In this document: piece after piece, positions 57,621-64,000 of the stretch
How positions within the stretch are numbered: the first letter of the stretch is position 1
Layout of the letters: every line of letters starts with the position of its first letter
Assembly (NCBI GenBank): GCA_030549495.1
Contig: JAUIRK010000110.1
Coordinates: 806,001 to 870,000 of the forward strand
Direction: 5' to 3'
Source of the DNA: Nectonema munidae
Taxonomy: Eukaryota > Nematomorpha > Nectonematoida > Nectonematidae
Length of the DNA: 64,000 bases
Position numbers and translations under genes: made by a program
The notes under the pieces: generated by a model
Databases searched by the model: none
What the model was told of the DNA's origin: nothing
What the model saw: only the letters and a program-made list of their open reading frames with translations

Positions 57621-59940
57621 AATTTCCGTTTCAGAAGGAAAAGGCGTTGTTTTTTTTAATAATATCATGTATAGCAATCTTTTTTGTTACGTAGGTTTCG
57701 TTTTTTTGTACCTTTCTACCACCATATGCTGGAGAAAATGTCTTATTTTTTAAATACTTTTGTTTCCTATAGCAGGATTTATATTATAAAATTCATTATA
57801 AAATTTTAAAATACCTTCAAATGTGCTTTCTTCACCCTAACCCTTAAAAACGCCTCCTTGTTTTTTCCAGACTTTTTAAGGAAATTTTCAAAAAATTGAA
57901 AATAATTATAAAACTATATATTAGTATAAAAAAGATACGCGGATGAGGATTAGGATGTAAAATTTTTGGCGGATAATCTCCTTCTATGGATGCGAATGAG
58001 GATATAGGATACATCTATAATTCTGATGCATGGAAACTTGTCTTAAATTATAGTCCTTTTCACTTGGATCTTTCTTTTATTTATGTTTTGCATAAGTTTT
58101 TTAACAAATAATTTTGTGTGCTTGTAAGTGTTTTCTTTTTATTGCTCACACAATTTTAGTTAAGTTTTTAATAATCTGATTTGTAAATCCATGCAACTTA
58201 TATTCACAACTTTTTGGTATAGAAGTTGAAGTGCTTTTATACACACTTCAAAACAATGCATTCTGTCAAGCAATAGTAGGATATCCACTTTGAAAAGACT
58301 GGAGTCTTTGAATGTTAAGTTGTCTGCAACATCTTCAAGTGTAATATTAGAAGAGAGACAATAATCCAAGCATCCTTATCAACCATATTAATCTAGAATG
58401 AATCCTGCCTTTAACACACTTGTTTGAGCATAATCGTGTTTTCAAGGTGTTTCCAGTTTTCTCGTTACACTTCTACGTTAGAGAATTATATGTGATTTCG
58501 AAATTATCTACTCTTAAGAGAATGACCCTTTTGTTTGTTCTTCTCAAGTTCACAATGTGTTGTTAAGAGCTCCTCATTCTTTTTTCCTAAGCATACTCTT
58601 TTGATAAAATTGAGGTAGTTATCTCGCAATGACAGAACATTTTCTAGAAAACTTTAAGATTATCAGAGGAACAAAATATTCTCATAACTCTACATATACA
58701 TATACAAAATCTATAAAAAAAAGTTTCATCTAAGTAAATTAAAAACACAAAATGAGTACTTTAAATACGGACAGCGCGTTAGATATGAAAGTAATTCTTA
58801 TAAAGATGTTTTTTTAACATTGGAAAGATATTAAAGTAATGATGATATACGAAGTCAAAAAATAATCTTATCTCCCCCCCCCCCCCCTTCCCCATTTTTG
58901 ATTTTTGAAGTAAACGAGGCCCTTGAAGCTAGTCGCTTATATGTTCGTGTCTATAATTATATGTTTGTTATTAATCATGCCGCTAAGATTAACATCTAAT
59001 GTCATTTATGAGCATGCTTGGATCTTTATCTTATTTCTTACTTTAGATCCTTGGGTTTACCATTGTGGTCTTTTGGACCCCGAAAGATTTTTATCATCAT
59101 TTTTGTGAGTTTATTATATTCTTAAAAGGAACAAAAATATAGTATTCCTATAAGTCATAAAAAATGACACTATCTAACACTATACTTCGTTATAGTATCG
59201 CTATAACAGAGATCATTAAAAATTGCCTCAATATCCATTTTCAAAAGCATAATTACCAAGTTGTCTTCAAATTTTTATTACTTCAAATCAATCAAGGAGC
59301 AATTATGGAAAGTCCTTACCACTACGGGTCAATGGTAATTTACTCCACACAACTTTACATATAAGAATTACAAAAAATTCCCATTATAGAAGCCTTGGAA
59401 AATTAATGTAAATTTAAAATTAGTACTTAGTTTAGGAAAACCATATTTAACACAAAAATTTGGTATATTTGGCTTTTCATGATTCGATAAAAATGAAAAA
59501 TACTCTTCATATAAAAAACGAAGAACTTATAACTTTGTGACTTTAAAAATTTTTTTAAACGATAAAATTATAAATTTATGAGTTAGGGATAATTTTTACG
59601 TTGTCAAAGTTATGTAAAAGAGGTAAACATTATTTATCTTATAGTACATAAAAACTTTGATTTTCAATAAACAATTTTTTTGATTTCTCACAAAATTTAT
59701 TTCTTTCAAAATAGATTAATCAAGTTTGCCCAACCTTTTTCGAACCCCCCCTCCCCCCCTGTTTTTTATAGTTGATTGGTTAAAGTGAATTTGATGAAAT
59801 GATATAGTGTAATAGCGAGGTTAAATCTATTTTAAACATGACAGTTTGTTGTAACATCTTCACAAAATTAATGTTTGATTTTTATGTATTGTATGTAATC
59901 ATGCACTTTTTTATCACATCAAAACAAATAAGTTTTTCAT
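57621..59940. other. Non-coding, no gene confirmed
   Basis: Has a poly-C tract at 58877-58887 and C-rich runs at 59746-59759 (ends of unknown elements). A minus-strand open segment at 58160-58369 lacks clear support. Confidence 0.4.
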
Positions 59941-59949
59941 CGAAAAAAG

Positions 59950-60078
59950 TACTAATTTGCAGCTAACATCGAGCTATGGATAATCTAGCAGAAGCGAGGC
60001 TTAAACCCGGAACTTCAGAACGATAGCAGCGCTTCTAGCGGTTTAACCTCGCAGCTACTAAACCACTTACGTTTTGAT
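59950..60078 (-). repeat. tRNA-derived SINE-like sequence
   Basis: On the minus strand AGTGGTTTAGTAGCTGCGAG (A-box-like) is followed about 50 nt later by TTCCGGGTTTAAGCCTCGC (B-box-like GGTTTAAGCC). GC-rich against its flanks. No good acceptor stem, so a SINE head. Confidence 0.5.
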
Positions 60079-60139
60079 AAAAACGGAAAAGTTGTTTTAA
60101 ACTTTTAAATAACGTTAATTAGTCGCTTCAAACCATGCT

Positions 60140-60994
60140 ATTTCGGTTATTAAGTTGAATGGTGCTCTTTTGGCTTGGAATTCAATGAGTCAAATCAAAT
60201 TTATCTTTTTGAAGAAAGCTATGATTATTTCGAAGAAGTCTAATGTTGATCATGCACTTTTTTGCAAAGAAGGTTTGAATGTCTTTTCCTAAGTTAATCT
60301 TCTTGGTTTGATCATTGACCATAAATTATCCTTCCAGCAACACGCCAATCTTCTCTCTTTAAAACTTGGAAAGATTATAAGAATTCTCAAGCACACGCAA
60401 AGATTCTTCCCAACGCATATACTTTTAATTCTCTTGAAGACTCTCTTTCTTCCCCATCTTTGTTACCGTTTGATTAACTATGGACATTGCAATTTACGCT
60501 CGCTAGAAGTTTTATAAAGTTGGTGTTTCTCTTATCAAATCTGAACTCCTCTCATAAACATTTGCAAAATCTGATGCATTCGAACCACATTACTCTTCCA
60601 GGAACGTATATAATTTAGAGAAACCTTTCTATAGACTTGCTTAATCAAATTTGTCAATAAGATATAAAGTAGTTGTTTTTTACGAAACTTATCGAATGTT
60701 GATAGGAGAAAGTGGTTGATCAATAAAAAGTTTCAAAATGTTTTTTCCTCTCTAAATATGCTAAGCGAAGTATAGGAATGCACTATGAAAGGCTGCTTTA
60801 TCTGTTCTAATTTTTGAAAATTAATTTTTTTTTATCTTATCATTTTCTGTGTAATATCCTTCAGCGGTTTGCATAAATCTTTGCATTTACACAAACTTTA
60901 ATCTTTTTTTTTTATAATAATCTAATATTCCCAAATTTTTAATTATCATTCTATATTGTGACATTGAATATTATAAAATTCTTCTTCTTCTTCT
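60140..60994 (+). mobile_element. 5'-truncated CR1-like LINE with (TTC)n tail
   Basis: Starts in the RT thumb. It holds a frame with MIIDHKLSFQQHANLLSLKL, GKIIRILKHTQRFFPTHILL and LKTLFLPHLCYRLINYGHCN (60308-60517), near-identical to 19880-20060. The 3' UTR ends with ATATTATAAAATTCTTCTTC at 60968-60996. Shorter C-terminal coding than the 1-3.6 kb copy because of breaks. Confidence 0.85.
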
Positions 60995-60999
60995 TAGTT

Positions 61000-61205
61000 G
61001 CAAACTCGCTTAATAACTCCCTTCAAAAAAGCAAAAATATTTATGCAATAAAATGAACACACATAAATCATTTTTCGTTGAAAAGCAACAAAAACAGCTT
61101 CTTTGTTAACGCTCTCAGAACAAGGGAGAAAGCAGTGCAAGAAAATGTACAAAACAAAGATTTTAATTAAAATAACACAATCCGTCTCCAAAATTCTCAT
61201 CCTCA
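61000..61205 (-). CDS. Candidate first exon with signal peptide
   Basis: ATG at 61202 (or 61224 in frame) gives MRILETDCVILIKIFVLYIF, LHCFLPCSESVNKEAVFVAF, QRK. A hydrophobic core VILIKIFVLYIFLHCFL followed by PCSES looks like a signal peptide with a cleavage region. No clear donor (best TTTAT/GTGTGT at about 61068, phase 0, which would fit exon 54729-54792). It would supply the secretion signal that the ZP protein needs. It directly follows the LINE tail at 60996, and may be chance. Confidence 0.28.
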
Positions 61206-61768
61206 AAGCGTCGTGTTTTCTCAATTAAAAAAATGTGGTGTTGGATTAGAGACAACTAACCACACCTAAACGTGAGTGATGCCTAGCCGATAACATTCTC
61301 ACTTTTCATCCTCTCTACAACCATCAGCAAAAATAGAAAAATTGTTACATATATTACTCTGACATGAGGGAGCACACATGTCACATACATAAATTTACTT
61401 GCAGTAAGGATATTTGCTTAATGAAAATTTTATTAAGGCAAAAGAAAAATAGGCTGGCCATGACAACTTGGGGCGTAGCCACTTTTACGGCACTTTCTTC
61501 CAAAATTCAGTTTTATTCGTTGAGGAGAAAAATAACTTTATGGAAAAATTATCTTGCACAAATTTTTAAAAATGTAATTGGAAGAATTTTTTTTGGAAAT
61601 TGTTGAAATATTTCATTTTATGATTTTTTTAAATGAACAACGCCATTATAATTTCTTTTGAAGCTTTTTTTCAAATTTAATATTTTTATTATTTTTTAAG
61701 AAAAAACCATCCCCTAGCTACACCACTCAATGAAACAAAATTGTAAATGAATCGTTTTGTTTTCTAAG

Positions 61769-61899
61769 GAACTGAAACAAATGTGTACTAAAACTTTCAT
61801 TAAAAATGATCAATGGTGTAAAGGTTTATTTTATGATGGTACTGGAGAGTGTAGGTTTCTAAATTTTATGAAACCCGAATACGAATTGCTTATAAATAG
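61769..61899 (+). CDS. Cys-containing exon of a plus-strand host gene
   Basis: Acceptor GTTTTGTTTTCTAAG at 61768; donor ATAAATAG/GTGTGC at 61899. It encodes ELKQMCTKTFIKNDQWCKGL, FYDGTGECRFLNFMKPEYEL, LIN. The C(x)10C(x)8-9C spacing with FYDGTGECRF recalls PAN/apple-type repeats (xxxxYxxxxxxCxL), found in secreted proteins, but this is only a resemblance. It leaves two bases, which does not fit the next candidate exon directly. Confidence 0.45.
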
Positions 61900-62179
61900 G
61901 TGTGCCAAATTAAAAACCAGGTAACAAGAAGAAATATGGAGTTTAAAATATCCATGTACACGGTTATGTGAAAAATACATGAAGTAAAGGACAAATTTTT
62001 GTACAAAAAATAGAGATAAAAAATCTTGCTATTTGAAGCAAGATTCTTGAAACTTCCTTTTTTGAAATCATAAAATGGGTAAATGAAATATCGAGTTTCT
62101 AATTTATAGCCTGGGAGTGCGTTATATAGCGTTATAATGGCGCAAAACGCAGACAACTGCTTTCCTTGACTTTGTGTAG

Positions 62180-62257
62180 CTGAAAAAGTTGGAGGAGCAG
62201 TTTCCTGCTCATAATCAGAAATGGAGAATGCTTGAAGGAAGAATCATACATGCAAAG
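62180..62257 (+). CDS. 78-nt exon, plus-strand host gene
   Basis: Acceptor CTTGACTTTGTGTAG at 62179; donor CATGCAAAG/GTGAGG, near consensus. Only one frame is open: LKKLEEQFPAHNQKWRMLEG RIIHAK. Phase 0 on both sides, as for exon 62457-62534. No domain recognised. Confidence 0.5.
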
Positions 62258-62456
62258 GTGAGGAGATTGATAATCACATTATTAGTTATTAGCTCTGCCA
62301 CGCCGATAAACGCGTGTAGCAGGCAGACTTGACCCAGTAAACTTGAAAAAAGAAGAAAGATGTGCTTAATTATTATGCGCGTGCACTTTATTTGCGTTGA
62401 AAATTATTTACGCGGAACAATCCTTTGATTGCATTATGTGTGTGTACACTCTGCAG

Positions 62457-62534
62457 GACGCAAGCGCTGTGGTGGGAGGCTGCTATCACTGCATCTATTT
62501 GTGCTACGGCGGCCAGTGGAAAAGGATAGAATGC
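62457..62534 (+). CDS. 78-nt Cys-rich exon, plus-strand host gene
   Basis: Acceptor TGTGTACACTCTGCAG at 62456; donor ATAGAATGC/GTGAGTAAG, an almost perfect donor. Phase 0 reads DASAVVGGCYHCIYLCYGGQ WKRIEC. Over 50 per cent GC in an AT-rich setting. Four cysteines in 26 residues suggest a secreted, disulfide-bonded segment. Phase-compatible with 62180-62257 before it and 63169-63213 after it. Family not recognised. Confidence 0.55.
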
Positions 62535-62639
62535 GTGAGTAAGCGTCCAAGCACGACTAGGCATTGCTCACGCGCTGTAGGTTAATATTGTGTTAGGTGC
62601 ACGCAGAAAACGCTTTGTGGAGCATGTGTTTGTAGTTTC

Positions 62640-62829
62640 TACTCTTTTCTCATTCCAAGGAAGGAGAGGTGTACTAGGTGTGCGCGCAGCAAGGACACGT
62701 CGCATCTCTGTCCTGCTTCTAGGATAATAGGAGGAATGACAAGCGCCATGAAATATTGCAAAAATTCATTTTCAGCCGAATACTTATCAAGTGCTTTGCA
62801 AATAATAACTAGCTGACCAACCATCACAG
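62640..62829 (-). CDS. Possible Na+/H+ exchanger-like exon
   Basis: Acceptor GATTTACTTAG at 62830. Reads MVGQLVIICKALDKYSAENE, FLQYFMALVIPPIILEAGQ. The segment FxxxxLPPIILEAGY is a well-known membrane stretch of cation/proton antiporters of the NHE type, here as ALVIPPIILEAGQ. After this, the frame (RCDVSLLRAHLVHL) no longer matches and there is no good donor. It overlaps, on the other strand, the intron of the plus-strand gene. Could be a relic or coincidence. Confidence 0.3.
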
Positions 62830-63168
62830 CTAAGTAAATCTAAGTAATATATTAGCAAAATTGAAGATACTGGCATTTGATTATTTTTGCAAGCATATTC
62901 CTCGCTTTTACAAACTTATTTTTAATATTGAATTTGCAGTCATTATATTTCGTCAAAATGTGATTAGTATAAGTTGCGAAAGATAGCATATGTTTTGCCC
63001 AAGCAAATCAATGTAATGATGTTGTGCAAACTACAATGCTTTCTTTTTGTAAATGTGTGTGAAGCGAATTGTAAAAACGATGTGTTTTAGTGTGTAATGG
63101 CAGGTATGCTTTTAGTTAAAGATTTTCTAAACTGTTCTCGACTACGTTTACTTTCCTTCTTTTCCTAG

Positions 63169-63213
63169 ATTGCAATGCGAAATCATTCTTTAAATAGTGG
63201 GATAGCTAATTAA
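63169..63213 (+). CDS. Candidate terminal exon, plus-strand host gene
   Basis: Very strong acceptor TTTACTTTCCTTCTTTTCCT AG at 63168. Phase 0, as left by exon 62457-62534, reads IAMRNHSLNSGIAN and stop. Short, so supported by the splice signal and phase only. Confidence 0.35.
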   Translation: MAMRNHSLNSGIAN

Positions 63214-64000
63214 TTAGAAAGTAGATCGTGTGTTCGCAAGCATTCATATTTTTTCCAACATACAACATGCGTGCGTGTCATGTCGTTTATCATTTAAGAT
63301 TTAGTGCAATCTCGTAAGCATTGATAACTTTCTGCTAAAGTATTACTTTTTCAAGGAATCTGTCTTTTTTACATCTAGAAAACGCGTTTTTTTCTTAGTT
63401 TTAAGAATCTAAAAGTTTTATTGATGATTTAGTATCTGACTTTGTGCTGATTTGATGTATTCATATTTTATAGAAAAATCTTGAAGATAAAATATAGTGA
63501 ATATGTTTTTTTTATTTAAGCAATGTATTTGACTCAGTTGCCCACAATTTGCTTGAAAAGTTACCTGTTTGCACAATTGGAATGACTGCTTTGACATTTT
63601 TAAAAATATTTTTCTAATAAAACTCAAATAGTCTGCTATGACAACTTTTAATCATGAGGTCTGTGATCAATACTTTGGCTTTTATCATTTTCAATGTTGA
63701 ATCTTTGTTTTTTTATACAAACATGAAATCTTTACCTCGAACACAAATATTGAAAATCGTATTTTGCAGCCCACATTTCAATCAAAGAATAAAGACAAGG
63801 AAAATGTTTATAACTGGATATCTTCTAACAATCTATTCCTAGATAAAATTAAGACAAGAAGTGTGCATTTTGCTATAGCTTGAAACGTCGTTTTACTGTT
63901 TTTATAAATATTGATAGCGAAGCTGAAAGTCATTTATGCTTTATCGTAAATAAAATTAATTCAATTGGATTGACCAAAAAATTAATGCAGAAATATAATT
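63214..64000. other. Non-coding, no gene seen
   Basis: AT-rich. The small open frames at 63418 (minus) and 63654 (plus) lack support. Confidence 0.4.

Noticed and set aside
58160-58369. Minus-strand open segment (DVADNLTFKDSSLFK...)
   Set aside because: The splice-like edges are weak and no family is recognised; left out as a gene.

Overview
The window is non-coding-rich nuclear DNA of an animal. It is very AT-rich, host genes are split into short exons with kilobase introns, and most recognisable open frames belong to decayed transposable elements (CR1/Jockey-like and RTE-like LINEs, several hAT families, pogo, piggyBac, foldback MITEs, tRNA-derived SINEs). No operons, no prokaryotic signals, no CRISPR and no rRNA are visible. 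The clade cannot be fixed from this sequence. A cuticlin-type ZP protein and the mix of elements fit an invertebrate.

The main host gene is on the minus strand. Six exons, found from splice signals and compatible reading phases, spell a zona pellucida (ZP) domain: 54729-54792, 45518-45696, 44420-44535, 39811-40057, 36644-36689 and 33676-33838. Its introns hold a 4-kb element, hAT, pogo and piggyBac remnants, LINEs and a MITE. A minus exon with a membrane segment and stop (27505-27665) is a plausible C-terminus, and one with a signal-peptide-like start (61.0-61.2 kb) a possible beginning. A second minus-strand host gene downstream has a long extracellular exon (22714-22995), a membrane exon (17016-17183) and a C-terminal tail exon (13133-13323), all in matching phase and all with C-ending codons. 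A Ser/Lys-rich minus exon lies at 26361-26982. On the plus strand, small Cys-containing exons occur at 61.8-63.2 kb.

Region by region: 1-3.6 kb is a nearly whole CR1-like LINE ORF2 cut by a 700-bp MITE. 4.1-8.7 kb is an ORF-less repeat-filled element carrying a BED-finger hAT insertion. 8.7-10.4 kb is the 5' half of another LINE. 13-17 kb holds gene-B exons and hAT scraps. 17.4-22.1 kb has RTE and CR1 pieces and a 0.5-kb-arm inverted repeat containing a pogo transposase C-terminus. 23.6-26.3 kb has repeated LINE 3' ends. 30-32.3 kb is a decayed LINE. 33.6-45.7 kb is the ZP exons mixed with elements. 46.1-50.1 kb is a clean inverted copy of the ORF-less element, with TTAGTGCTGGG ends, TA target duplication and two internal satellite arrays. 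50.1-57.6 kb is a hAT graveyard. 58-61 kb has SINE and LINE pieces. 61-64 kb has further host exons.

The best candidate for something undescribed is the 4-kb TA-flanked element built around two unrelated ~150-bp tandem arrays. The most useful gene result is the ZP gene assembled across 21 kb.
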